In this document: positions 1-7,718 of the stretch, in pieces
Position numbering within the stretch: position 1 is the stretch's first letter
How the letters are laid out: the number at the start of each line of letters is the position of its first letter
DNA from: Promineifilum sp.
Lineage (GTDB): Bacteria > Chloroflexota > Anaerolineae > Promineifilales > Promineifilaceae
DNA length: 64,000 bases
Assembly: GCA_017983515.1 (NCBI GenBank)
Contig: JAGOBF010000013.1
Coordinates: 1-64,000 of the forward strand
Reading direction: 5' to 3'
The notes under the pieces: model-generated
What the model saw: only the letters and a program-made list of their open reading frames with translations
Told to the model about the DNA's origin: nothing
The model's database searches: none
Made by a program: the position numbers and the translations under genes

Positions 1-129
1 GCCATATACCTGGCTGATGACGACACCGTTGGATAGAGCCGACGCCCGATGGCTACCACCAGGCGACGCGATGGCTACGAGAGCCACGATCAGGAAAAAC
101 AATGCAAACTTGAGCCAATTCCTTTTCAT
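1..129 (-). CDS. N-terminus of a secreted protein, probably lamin-tail-domain family (partial)
   Basis: Only the first 43 codons are inside the window; the gene runs off the left edge. The start ATG at 129 follows an AAGAGG ribosome binding site. Residues 1-31 form a classic Sec signal peptide: Lys/Arg at positions 2-3, a hydrophobic core from about 6 to 20, and a small-residue region ending near Ala31. The mature part begins SNGVVISQVYG, which resembles the opening strand of many bacterial lamin tail (LTD) domains (VISQVYGGGGN type) found in secreted nucleases and surface proteins. The secreted nature is seen directly; the LTD assignment rests on about ten residues and is inference. A long structured leader lies upstream. 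Confidence 0.6.
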   Translation of the reverse strand, partial: MKRNWLKFALFFLIVALVAIASPGGSHRASALSNGVVISQVYG

Positions 130-382
130 TTAAACCTCTTGTGAGCAAAAAGGTGGATTCACGTTGGTGAGTCTGATAGCGGATTACAGTAGGGTTAGTA
201 TGGAACACAAACCGGCATCACCGGCTGCGAAGCAGTTGGGTGTCAGTTTTCCAATAAGCTCTCCTAAGCAAGCGTATTAATATGCGCCGGCGAGCCACAC
301 CCTCGGCGCGCGGATTTTTGGCTCCTTCCTGCCTCCCAAGATCATTGTCCGCGCCTAGTTTATCAGAAATTTGATTTGTCAA
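130..382 (-). promoter_or_regulatory. Long structured leader and promoter of the secreted LTD-like gene
   Basis: The minus strand carries a -35-like TTGACA at 382-377 and then a leader of about 230 bases before the ATG at 129. The leader can form adjacent hairpins CCGG-TGATG-CCGG (224-212) and CTGC-TTC-GCAG (235-225), a GC-rich stem between about 285 and 310, and a longer-range GGGTGT/ACACCC pairing. Such a compact multi-stem leader could be a riboswitch or thermosensor, but I could not match it to a known class. The rest of the 498-base gap, 383-611, shows nothing I can name. Confidence 0.35.
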
Positions 383-611
383 ACACATTAATCATAGGCA
401 ATTTTTCCGGCGAAGGTTTGACCCCAAAGAGCTGCTAGGTGGGCCCGCCCGCTCCTTTCTCCTTCCAAACCCGTTCCGCGCCCGCCTGTCAGGTCTGGCC
501 CAACTATGACCAACGCAACTCATCAGAGCGTGGCCGTAAGAGAGGCCATCAAATGTGGGATGCTATGCATCGCTTATAATTAACCCACTCCGCCAGCCAA
601 TTCCCCAATCA

Positions 612-620
612 TGATATACT
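612..620 (+). promoter_or_regulatory. Extended -10 promoter for a leaderless start
   Basis: TGATATACT is an extended -10 (TG, one base, TATACT). It ends seven bases before the ATG of the methyltransferase at 628, and no Shine-Dalgarno sequence fits between. Transcription would begin at or next to the start codon, so the mRNA is probably leaderless. No good -35 is visible, as is usual for extended -10 promoters. Confidence 0.5.
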
Positions 621-627
621 TCACCCC

Positions 628-1254
628 ATGTATGACGAACTGATCGAATCGTTGCGCCGGGCCTATGATCAGCGCGCGGCCGAGCGGGACACGGCCGGCC
701 TGGCCGATTGGAAGCTGGCCGAACGTGAGGACTTTGTCTCTCGCCTGCGCGCCGAGGGCCAACGCACCTTGCTGGAGATCGGTGCCGGGCCGGGCCATTT
801 CAGCGCCTATTTCCGCGACCAGGGCTTCGACGTCACCTGCACCGACCTGTCGCCGGCCATGGTCGCCCTTTGCCGGGCCAAGGGGCTGGACGCCTACGTC
901 ATGGACTTTCTCCACCTCGACTTCCCGCCCGCCTCGTTCGACGCCGTCTTCGCCCTCAACTGCCTGCTCCACGTGCCCAGCGCCGATCTGGAGCGGGTGC
1001 TGGCCGCCATCCAGCGCCTGTTGCGGCCGGGCGGCCTGTTCTACTACGGGGTCTACGGCGGCTACGCCTTCGAAGGCATCTTTGCCGATGACCACCACAC
1101 GCCGCCGCGCTACTTCGTCTTCTATCCCGACGACGAACTGCGGCAGCGGGCCGCGGCGCTGTTCGACGAGGTCTCGTTCCGCGCCATCCCGCTGGAGGGC
1201 GAGACGGAGTCGCACTTCCAATCGCTCATTCTGCGACCGAGGGGGCCGGCCTGA
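628..1254 (+). CDS. Class I SAM-dependent methyltransferase
   Basis: A 208-residue Rossmann-fold methyltransferase of the Methyltransf_11/25 type. Motif I LLEIGAGPG is at residues 48-56, the acidic residue that binds the ribose is Asp73 (CTDLSP), and the motif IV region DAVFALNCLLHV is at about 104-115. The substrate cannot be told from sequence; small soluble proteins of this kind act on metabolites or small lipids. The start at 628 sits just after an extended -10 box and appears leaderless. Its TGA overlaps the ATG of the next gene by one base (TGATG), so the two are translationally coupled. Confidence 0.85.
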   Translation: MYDELIESLRRAYDQRAAERDTAGLADWKLAEREDFVSRLRAEGQRTLLEIGAGPGHFSAYFRDQGFDVTCTDLSPAMVALCRAKGLDAYVMDFLHLDFPPASFDAVFALNCLLHVPSADLERVLAAIQRLLRPGGLFYYGVYGGYAFEGIFADDHHTPPRYFVFYPDDELRQRAAALFDEVSFRAIPLEGETESHFQSLILRPRGPA

Positions 1255-2033
1255 TGTTCGTGATGGGCGACATCCACGGCCAGTTCGACAAGATGTGCGC
1301 CGCGCTGCTGATGGCCGGGCTGATCGATCCCGACTACAACTGGCGCGCCGGCCCGGCCGTGCTGTGGTTCATGGGCGACTACTTCGACCGTGGCCCAGAT
1401 GGCATCGCCGCCATCGATCTCATCCGCGCGCTGCAAGGCCAGGCGGCGGCCGCCGGGGGTCGCGTCGGGGCGCTGTTGGGCAACCACGACGTGCTCATCC
1501 TGGCCGCCCGGCGCTTCGGCGAGCGGCCCAGCAGCGGCTCCGGCGGCACGTTCCTCGCCAGCTGGCGCAACAACGGCGGCGAAGCATCCGACCTGGCGCG
1601 GCTGACGCCCGAACGGGTGGCGTGGCTGCAAGCCCAACCGGCGCTGGCCCTCGAAAGCGGCCGGCTTCTGGCCCACGCCGACGCGACGTTCTATCAGGTC
1701 TACGGCCGCACGGTTGAGGCCGTTAACCGCACCCTGCGCGATTTGCTGGCCAGCGACGATGCCCGGGCCTGGGATCTGCTGCTCGACTACTTTTCCCAGC
1801 GGCGCGCTTTCCAGGACCGCGACCTGGGTCCGGCGCGAGTCGGCCGCGTGCTGGCCCTCTATGGCGGGCGGCAGCTCGTCCACGGCCACACGCCCATCCC
1901 CAAGCTCAGCGATCTCAAGCCCCAGGACGTGACCGCGCCCCACGTTTATGCCGACGGCCTGGCTATCGACGTGGATGCCGCCATGTACATGGGCGGCCCC
2001 GGCTTCGTGGCCTGCCTGCCGGACAATGAGTAG
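1254..2033 (+). CDS. Calcineurin-like metallophosphoesterase (PPP-type)
   Basis: 259 residues with the full metallophosphoesterase signature: GDIHG (5-9), GDYFDRG (41-47), GNHD (76-79), a later HADATF and a C-terminal HGHTP. The GDxxDRG form is that of PPP serine/threonine phosphatases and ApaH-like enzymes, so a phosphoprotein or dinucleoside polyphosphate are both possible substrates. No signal peptide, so cytoplasmic. Its start codon overlaps the stop of the methyltransferase, which suggests they are co-expressed. Confidence 0.88.
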   Translation: MFVMGDIHGQFDKMCAALLMAGLIDPDYNWRAGPAVLWFMGDYFDRGPDGIAAIDLIRALQGQAAAAGGRVGALLGNHDVLILAARRFGERPSSGSGGTFLASWRNNGGEASDLARLTPERVAWLQAQPALALESGRLLAHADATFYQVYGRTVEAVNRTLRDLLASDDARAWDLLLDYFSQRRAFQDRDLGPARVGRVLALYGGRQLVHGHTPIPKLSDLKPQDVTAPHVYADGLAIDVDAAMYMGGPGFVACLPDNE

Positions 2034-2155
2034 TACCTGTGGAATTTTGAGGAATGGCCAGGGAGAGACGTGTTGGCGCTGGGGGCCTCTGATCATGAAC
2101 AACCCGTCTTTTCTGTATCGATCCGTAGCCAGTTTTTTAGGACAGGAGGTCAATC

Positions 2156-2914
2156 ATGCGTGTGGCCATCTTTTCTGACGTACACGGCAATCTGAGCGCG
2201 CTGGAGATCGTTCTGGCCGACATCGAACGGCAAGCGCCGGACCTGATCGTCTTTGCCGGCGACCTTTGCCTCTTCGGCCCGCGCCCGGCCGAGTGTCTGC
2301 GGCTGGTGCTGGAGCGGCAATTGCCGTCAGTCATCGGCAACACCGATGCCTGGCTGGCCGATACCTCGAAACCGCCGGAGCGCCATCCCGAAGCGGTTGA
2401 GTGGACGCGCGGCCAACTGTCGGCCGCTGAGCTTGCCCGGCTGGGCCGGATGCCGTTCGCCTTGCGCCTTTCCCCCACGGCCAGCGCGAGCGACGACCTG
2501 CTCATCGTCCACGCCAACCCGCGCGACTGGAACGAGATCGTCTTCCCCTCGGAGGCGGAGCAGATCGAGCGCTGGGGCAAGGTGCGCCAGAGCGATGCCG
2601 AGCTGGAACCGCTGTTCGGCGGGCTGGAGGCGGCCGTGGTGGCCTACGGCCATCTCCACATCCCCGGCCTGCGGCCGTGGCGCGAGCTGACGCTGGTCAA
2701 CGTCAGCTCGGTCAACATGCCCGGCGACGGCGACGCCCGGGCCAAGTACGCCCTGCTGGAGTGGCGCGACGGCCGTTGGACGGCCCAGCACATTCGCCTA
2801 AGCTACGATACGATGGCCGAAAGCGCCGCCTTCCGCGAAAGCCGGCCACCCCGCTGGGAAGAAGCGGTCGCCGCGCTGGAAAAAGACGGCTATTACTACC
2901 CACAACAAATCTGA
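2156..2914 (+). CDS. YfcE/MJ0936-type metallophosphoesterase
   Basis: 252 residues, a second and distinct calcineurin-like phosphoesterase: SDVHGN near the N-terminus, GD at 35-36, GNTD at 61-64 where most relatives have GNHD or GNCD, then HANP and GHLH. The fold and metal-binding residues match the YfcE phosphodiesterase group. The start follows a strong ribosome binding site AGGAGGT with good spacing. A 122-base gap separates it from the upstream phosphatase, so it may have its own promoter. The substrate is unknown. Confidence 0.85.
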   Translation: MRVAIFSDVHGNLSALEIVLADIERQAPDLIVFAGDLCLFGPRPAECLRLVLERQLPSVIGNTDAWLADTSKPPERHPEAVEWTRGQLSAAELARLGRMPFALRLSPTASASDDLLIVHANPRDWNEIVFPSEAEQIERWGKVRQSDAELEPLFGGLEAAVVAYGHLHIPGLRPWRELTLVNVSSVNMPGDGDARAKYALLEWRDGRWTAQHIRLSYDTMAESAAFRESRPPRWEEAVAALEKDGYYYPQQI

Positions 2915-2938
2915 TTCATCTAATCTGAGGAGAATTCA

Positions 2939-3421
2939 ATGGCAGACGAAAGAAAAGAGGCGATCAAGGACAAATTGACGGCCGCCCGCCGGGCGCTCGA
3001 CGCCACGCTGACCGGCCTGACCGACGAACAGTGGGCGGCGCGTGCTTATTCCGAAGGCTCCGAATGGGCGGTGATCGACATATTGCGCCATGTGGCCGAT
3101 TCGGAGCGGGGAATGACCGGCCTGATGATGCAGATCAAGGGCGGTGGCGAGGGCGTTCCGGCCGATTTCGACCTGGCGCGCTGGAACCAGCGAGTTGTGA
3201 GCAAGCTGGCCGGCAAAGAGCCGCAGGAACTGCTCGACAGCATGGCCCAGAATCGAGAGGCGTTGTTCGCCTTCATCGACGAACTGGAAGACGGGGATTG
3301 GGAGAAAAAGGGCCGCCACGCCAGCCTGAAGATCATGACCATCGAGGAAGTTTGTCACCTCATCGCCGATCACGAAGCGCTGCATCTGGCCGGCATTCAG
3401 GAAGCCCTGGCAGACAATTAG
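2939..3421 (+). CDS. DinB-family four-helix protein
   Basis: 160 residues matching the DinB/YfiT superfamily of small four-helix-bundle proteins, which bind a metal through three histidines and often act as thiol-dependent transferases or stress proteins. Candidate ligands are His51, His145 and His149 (the HxxxH pair in the last helix). The ribosome binding site GAGGAGAA precedes the ATG. It starts 24 bases after the phosphoesterase stop and is probably in the same transcript. A large hairpin follows directly. Confidence 0.8.
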   Translation: MADERKEAIKDKLTAARRALDATLTGLTDEQWAARAYSEGSEWAVIDILRHVADSERGMTGLMMQIKGGGEGVPADFDLARWNQRVVSKLAGKEPQELLDSMAQNREALFAFIDELEDGDWEKKGRHASLKIMTIEEVCHLIADHEALHLAGIQEALADN

Positions 3422-3422
3422 A

Positions 3423-3474
3423 AATTAGGAATTACGAATGGAAAAAAGCCTTTCCGAATTCGTAATTCCTAATT
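3423..3474. terminator. Long inverted repeat between convergent genes
   Basis: Two 17-base arms (AATTAGGAATTACGAAT at 3423-3439 and its exact complement at 3458-3474) flank an inner GGAAA/TTTCC stem. It lies between the DinB gene and the oppositely oriented PhyH gene, so it can act as a two-way terminator. It is AT-rich, unlike its surroundings, and AATTCGTAATT is repeated directly at 3457 and 3471, so it may also be a small dispersed repeat. Confidence 0.6.
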
Positions 3475-3484
3475 CGTAATTTCC

Positions 3485-4423
3485 CTACATCTTCGGCGCT
3501 TCGACCGGTGTATCGCGGCGGCGATTGTAGAGGCTCTTGACCAGGGACGACGGCACCCACGCGCCATCGACATGATCGTAAGTGGGTGTTTGTTCGGGAT
3601 ACAAATCGCGGTCGCGCAACAGCTGGGCAAAGTCAGGATCAAGGTCGCCGTAGCCCAGTTCGGAGCGCACGTTGCGATAGTAGTTGTAGTGATTGAAGAA
3701 GTGCTTGTTCTCGACGCCAAAGGCGACGAAGACGGAGTACTTGGGGCCGGTGATGTAGCTGCCGGAATGGATCGTGCGCGGATCGAAGATGACGGCGTCC
3801 CCCGGCTCGGTGGGAATCCAGTCAGCGTTGGAGATAGCCGTCTGTATCTTGGGCGAAAGATAGTTAGCCGCGCCCAGCCATTTGAGGCGGCGCTCGCTGA
3901 ACTTGCGGCCGCGTGACACCGTCCCCTTCGGCGGCGTATGACTGCCGGGAATGAAGCCCAGCCGCGAGCTGCTCTCGGCGAATGTCTGCAAATAGATGCC
4001 GACACGCACCATCTTGTACGGTTCCTGCGACTCATCCCAGTCCGGCCCGACGCCGTACTCCCGATTGACGCTATCGCGATGCCAGGAGATGGCTGAAAAG
4101 CCGACGTGGATGTCGTTGTGTTGCAAAAAGCGCACATCGGGATCGACGATGTTGCGCACGATCTCCACCAGACGCTCATTGACGGCCACGGGCCAGAAGT
4201 CGCGCGATTTGGCCACGCCGTCGGGCAATGTCCAGGATGACCCGCCCGACCCGCGGCCGCTTCCTTTCCATTCGTCGCCGCCGCGCGTCATGCCGGAGCG
4301 GGTGATGCCCGACAAGGCTTCCATACGACTGACGTAATAATCCACTTCCTCAGCGGTCAGCAAACCGCGAACGATCGTATACCCCTGATCGTTCAACTCC
4401 TGCCTCATCTTTTCGTAGTCCAT
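3485..4423 (-). CDS. Phytanoyl-CoA dioxygenase (PhyH) family protein
   Basis: A 2-oxoglutarate/Fe(II) dioxygenase of the PhyH family. With the ATG at 4423 as start the protein has 312 residues; the Fe ligands are His115 and Asp117 in WHRD and distal His219 in RTIHSGS. A GTG at 4432 is possible, but the GAGGG ribosome binding site touches it, while its spacing to the ATG at 4423 is good. It is the last gene after the homogentisate cluster, 160 bases past the flavin reductase-like gene; a role in aromatic catabolism is only an inference from location. The substrate is unknown. Confidence 0.85.
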   Translation of the reverse strand: MDYEKMRQELNDQGYTIVRGLLTAEEVDYYVSRMEALSGITRSGMTRGGDEWKGSGRGSGGSSWTLPDGVAKSRDFWPVAVNERLVEIVRNIVDPDVRFLQHNDIHVGFSAISWHRDSVNREYGVGPDWDESQEPYKMVRVGIYLQTFAESSSRLGFIPGSHTPPKGTVSRGRKFSERRLKWLGAANYLSPKIQTAISNADWIPTEPGDAVIFDPRTIHSGSYITGPKYSVFVAFGVENKHFFNHYNYYRNVRSELGYGDLDPDFAQLLRDRDLYPEQTPTYDHVDGAWVPSSLVKSLYNRRRDTPVEAPKM

Positions 4424-4583
4424 CGGATTCACTCCCTCTTTCTCTCTAATGCCTTCTCCACATTAAACGTACGCCGGCCGGCGATTGCCCCTGCCGCTAG
4501 CGACAAAGTGTAGCCAGACAAGCCGGTTAATGCCAGTGAGTTGAGGAAATAGCCGCGCCTGCCGGGGAATCGTTTGCGGGCCG

Positions 4584-5201
4584 TTAGCGGTCTTCCCGCG
4601 GCACTCGCTTCATATGAAAAATGTCGGTCGCGCGCGTGTAGGCATCGCCCGCCAGACGGCCGATGGGACGCAGCGCGGCCGTATCGATTCGCCCGTCGTC
4701 ATAGATGTCATCGCGCACGTGGACGCACTGCACCCGGCCGAAGATGGCCGCCCCACCGCCGGGTTGATCGCTAATGGTGATGATACGGTCGAGGACGCAC
4801 TCGAAAGCGATGGGCGCCTCGGCCACGCGGGGCACGCGGATCGTCTCGCTCGGCGTCGGTGTGACTCCGGCCCAATCAAACTCTGATTCGCCGGTCGGCA
4901 GCAGCGTCGCACAGAGGTTCATAGGTTCGGCGGTGTCCTCATTGGTGATATTAATGACGAACTCCGGCACCTCTTCGATGTTGCGCCACGAGTCTTTCTT
5001 GCGGCCGTCGCTGTGGACGCCGGGACAAAACACCAAGGTCATTGGCGACGGGCAGACGGCATTGAAGTAGGAAAACGGCGCCAGGTTCAGCCGGCCGGCC
5101 GCGTCCATCGTGCTGACCCAGGCGATAGGACGGGGCACGATGGAGCCGATGACCAGCCGGTAGCGGTCGTGATGGGTTATCTCGTCAACGTGTAGGATCA
5201 C
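4584..5201 (-). CDS. Flavin reductase-like (DIM6/NTAB) protein
   Basis: 205 residues of the FMN-binding split-barrel flavin reductase family. The typical opening is present: GSIVPRPIAWVST at about 19-31, NLAPFSYFNAV, then PMTLVFCPG. Such proteins bind FMN and reduce flavins or serve as partners of monooxygenases. It starts with GTG at 5201, five bases after the hmgA stop, with an AAGGA ribosome binding site overlapping the end of hmgA, so it is translated with it. Homogentisate dioxygenase needs no flavin, so its role in this operon is unclear. Confidence 0.85.
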   Translation of the reverse strand: MILHVDEITHHDRYRLVIGSIVPRPIAWVSTMDAAGRLNLAPFSYFNAVCPSPMTLVFCPGVHSDGRKKDSWRNIEEVPEFVINITNEDTAEPMNLCATLLPTGESEFDWAGVTPTPSETIRVPRVAEAPIAFECVLDRIITISDQPGGGAAIFGRVQCVHVRDDIYDDGRIDTAALRPIGRLAGDAYTRATDIFHMKRVPREDR

Positions 5202-5205
5202 CTGA

Positions 5206-6369
5206 CTATTCCTTGGGTAACCAGCTATAGACGTACCCTTCGTCTTCCATCTCCAGCGCGTGGCGCGTCAGGCGCAGCGGCCGGAAGGTATCGACCATCA
5301 CGGCCAGCTCTTCGGTGCGCGTTTTGCCGATGGATCCCTCGTAGGTGCCGGGGTGTGGGCCGTGGGGGATGCCGTTGGGATGTACAGTCAGTGAAGCGCG
5401 CTCGATACCCTTGCGTGACATGAAGTCGCCCTCCACGTAGTAAAGCACCTCATCGGAATCGACGTTGGAGTGGTTGTATGGGGCGGGGATGGACATTGGA
5501 TGATAATCGAACAGGCGCGGTACGAACGAACAGAGCACGTAGCCCGGCCCCTCGAACGTCTGGTGCACCGGCGGCGGCTGGTGGACGCGGCCGGTGATCG
5601 GCTCGAAGTCCTCGATGTTGAAAGCAAACGGCCACAGATGTCCGTCCCAGCCGACAACATCGAGCGGATGGTGATCGTAAACGAAGCACGTCGTTTGGCC
5701 GCGCGCTTTGATGCGCACCTCGAATTCGCCCCCCTCGTCGTGGGTCACCAACTCGTCCGGCGGCCGGATGTCGCGCTCGCAGTAGGGCGAGTTCTCCAGG
5801 AATTGGCCGTAGTTGTTGATATAGCGCTTGGGCGGGGTCACGTGGCCGAACGATTCGACGACCAGCATCCGCTGGGCCACGTCGGCATCGGGCAACAGTC
5901 GCCAGATGACGCCGGTCGGGATGACCAGGTAGTCGCCCGGACGGTAGCGCAGCAGACCGTACTGGCTTTCCAGCACGCCGGTGCCCTCGTGGATAAACAT
6001 GACATCATCGCCGTGGGCGAATTTGTACCAATAGGTCATCGGCTCGGTGGGGCGAGCGACGTGGAGAACGACGTCGTTGTTGCCCATGAGCGGCACACGG
6101 CCGCTGATGGCATCGCCCCCGGCCGGCACAGGGGCGGAGCGCAAATGGCGCGGCCGCAACGGCCCGGGCGTTTCATAGGGGATTGGCTCTTCGGGCAGCA
6201 GGCCAAAACGACGGACGGCCGTCGGCGGCCGGAGATGGTAAAGGATTGACTGGATCCCCGCGAAGCCGTGGATGCCCATCACCTCTTCGTGGTAGAGCGA
6301 GCCGTCAGCCTGTCGAAACTGCGTGTGCCGCTTCTTGGGAATGTCGCCAAGTGTATAGTAGTAGGTCAT
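5206..6369 (-). CDS. hmgA: Homogentisate 1,2-dioxygenase
   Basis: 387 residues that match the compact bacterial homogentisate dioxygenases across their whole length, starting with DIPKKRHTQFR and HEEVMG. It opens the ring of homogentisate to give maleylacetoacetate, using Fe(II) in a cupin fold; the HEGTGVLES and PGDYLVIPTG strands of the cupin and the C-terminal HPNGIPHGPHPG metal region are visible. The start has GGAG at good spacing. It lies downstream of the 4-hydroxyphenylpyruvate dioxygenase gene and is coupled to the flavin reductase-like gene. Confidence 0.95.
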   Translation of the reverse strand: MTYYYTLGDIPKKRHTQFRQADGSLYHEEVMGIHGFAGIQSILYHLRPPTAVRRFGLLPEEPIPYETPGPLRPRHLRSAPVPAGGDAISGRVPLMGNNDVVLHVARPTEPMTYWYKFAHGDDVMFIHEGTGVLESQYGLLRYRPGDYLVIPTGVIWRLLPDADVAQRMLVVESFGHVTPPKRYINNYGQFLENSPYCERDIRPPDELVTHDEGGEFEVRIKARGQTTCFVYDHHPLDVVGWDGHLWPFAFNIEDFEPITGRVHQPPPVHQTFEGPGYVLCSFVPRLFDYHPMSIPAPYNHSNVDSDEVLYYVEGDFMSRKGIERASLTVHPNGIPHGPHPGTYEGSIGKTRTEELAVMVDTFRPLRLTRHALEMEDEGYVYSWLPKE

Positions 6370-6393
6370 TGCAATCTCCAGGAAGAATTAAAC

Positions 6394-6557
6394 ACGGATG
6401 GGACATGGATGCTACGGATATAACGGATTGAATGTTGAGCCGCCGGGTTTGGGTTTGACGACGTTTCCGCTCATTTGTCAGAATGACACGCTTGAACGCG
6501 GTTTGCCCGTGGCCTACTTCAATCCGTAAAATCCGTCTAACCCGCATCCTGTCCGGG
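6394..6557. repeat. Inverted pair of 9-base-period ATCCGT arrays
   Basis: The 198-base gap between the hppD-type gene and hmgA holds two short arrays of ATCCGT-like units with a period of about nine bases: one on the minus strand at 6431-6394 and one on the plus strand at 6518-6557. Their inner ends, ACGGATTGAA (6423-6432) and TTCAATCCGT (6518-6527), are exact inverted copies that could fold into a large hairpin around 85 bases. This looks like a dispersed non-coding repeat rather than a regulatory site. Confidence 0.55.
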
Positions 6558-6567
6558 TCTAATCTCT

Positions 6568-7686
6568 TTACAAATTCCCGCGCAGATCCTGTTCGCGTTC
6601 GATAGACTCGAACAACGCCTTGAAGTTGCCCTTGCCGAAGCCGCGCGAGCCGTGGCGCTCGATGATTTCGAAGAAGACTGTCGGCCGATCCTCCACCGGC
6701 TTGGTGAAGATCTGCAACAGATAGCCTTCCTCGTCCCGGTCGACCAATACACCCAACTCGGCCAGCCTATCGATCGGCTCGTTGATTTTGCCGACCCGAC
6801 CCTCCAGCTCCTGATAATAGGTAGTGGGCACGCGCAAGAACTCGATGCCGTTGTCGCGCAGCTGGGTGACGGTGTCGATGATGTCACCGGTGGAACAGGC
6901 GATATGCTGCACGCCGGGGCCATAGTAATAGTCCAGGTATTCCTGAATCTGCGACTTTTTTTTGCCCTCGGCCGGCTCATTAATGGGGAACTTAACCTTG
7001 CCCGTGCCATCCTGCATCACCTTCGACATCAGCGCCGAATACTCAGTCGAGATGTCTTGATCATCGAAATGGATGAGCTGGCTAAAACCCATCGTCGTGG
7101 CGAAGAACTGCACCCAGCGATTCATCGCGCCAAGTTCGACGTTGCCGACCATGTGATCGACGGCCGCCAGCCCCACGCCCTTGTGCCAGGCCCGGCCGTT
7201 GTCCATCTCCGGGCTATACCCGTTGCGGGGCTGGAACCCCGGCGCAAAGGCCCCGCGATATTGCGAGCGGTCGACGAACTTGATGAGCGTTTCGCCATAA
7301 GCTCGAATGGCCGAATAGCGCAACGTGCCACATTCATCCTCAACGGTCGTCGGCGGGATGGCCCCCGACGCGCCGCGCGCCGTCGTCTCGTGATAGGCCG
7401 ACTCGGCATCGGGCACCGACAGAGCGATTACCGCCACGCCGTCACCATGCAAATGAGCGTGCCGAGCGACCGCATGGTCCGGGCCGAGGGCCGACGTGAG
7501 CACCAGGCGTATTTTGCCCTGCACCATCACGTAGGAGGCCGTCTGCCGGTTGCCCGTCTCCAGGCCGCTGTAGGCTGCCTGGGCAAAGCCGAAGCCGGTG
7601 CGATAGAAGTGGGCCGCCTGTTTGGCGTTCCCGGCATAAATCTCGATATGATCAATCGCCTTAATGGGCAGGAAATCTTGAATCAT
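6568..7686 (-). CDS. hppD: 4-hydroxyphenylpyruvate dioxygenase
   Basis: 372 residues with the two vicinal-oxygen-chelate halves of this enzyme, which turns 4-hydroxyphenylpyruvate into homogentisate. The Fe(II) ligands are His178 (VDHMVGNV), His261 (VQHIACST) and Glu340 (FFEIIER). The C-terminal FGKGNFKALFESIE is a family hallmark. A GGAG site precedes the ATG. It is the third gene of the tyrosine operon, 32 bases after the aminotransferase and upstream of hmgA. Confidence 0.96.
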   Translation of the reverse strand: MIQDFLPIKAIDHIEIYAGNAKQAAHFYRTGFGFAQAAYSGLETGNRQTASYVMVQGKIRLVLTSALGPDHAVARHAHLHGDGVAVIALSVPDAESAYHETTARGASGAIPPTTVEDECGTLRYSAIRAYGETLIKFVDRSQYRGAFAPGFQPRNGYSPEMDNGRAWHKGVGLAAVDHMVGNVELGAMNRWVQFFATTMGFSQLIHFDDQDISTEYSALMSKVMQDGTGKVKFPINEPAEGKKKSQIQEYLDYYYGPGVQHIACSTGDIIDTVTQLRDNGIEFLRVPTTYYQELEGRVGKINEPIDRLAELGVLVDRDEEGYLLQIFTKPVEDRPTVFFEIIERHGSRGFGKGNFKALFESIEREQDLRGNL

Positions 7687-7718
7687 TGTTTTCTCCTCGG
7701 TTTGTTAAATCTGTCCTT

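Noticed and set aside
130..382. Known cyclic-di-GMP or cobalamin riboswitch upstream of the secreted protein gene
   Set aside because: I could not line up the conserved core bases of either class with this leader, so I list it only as an unassigned structured leader.
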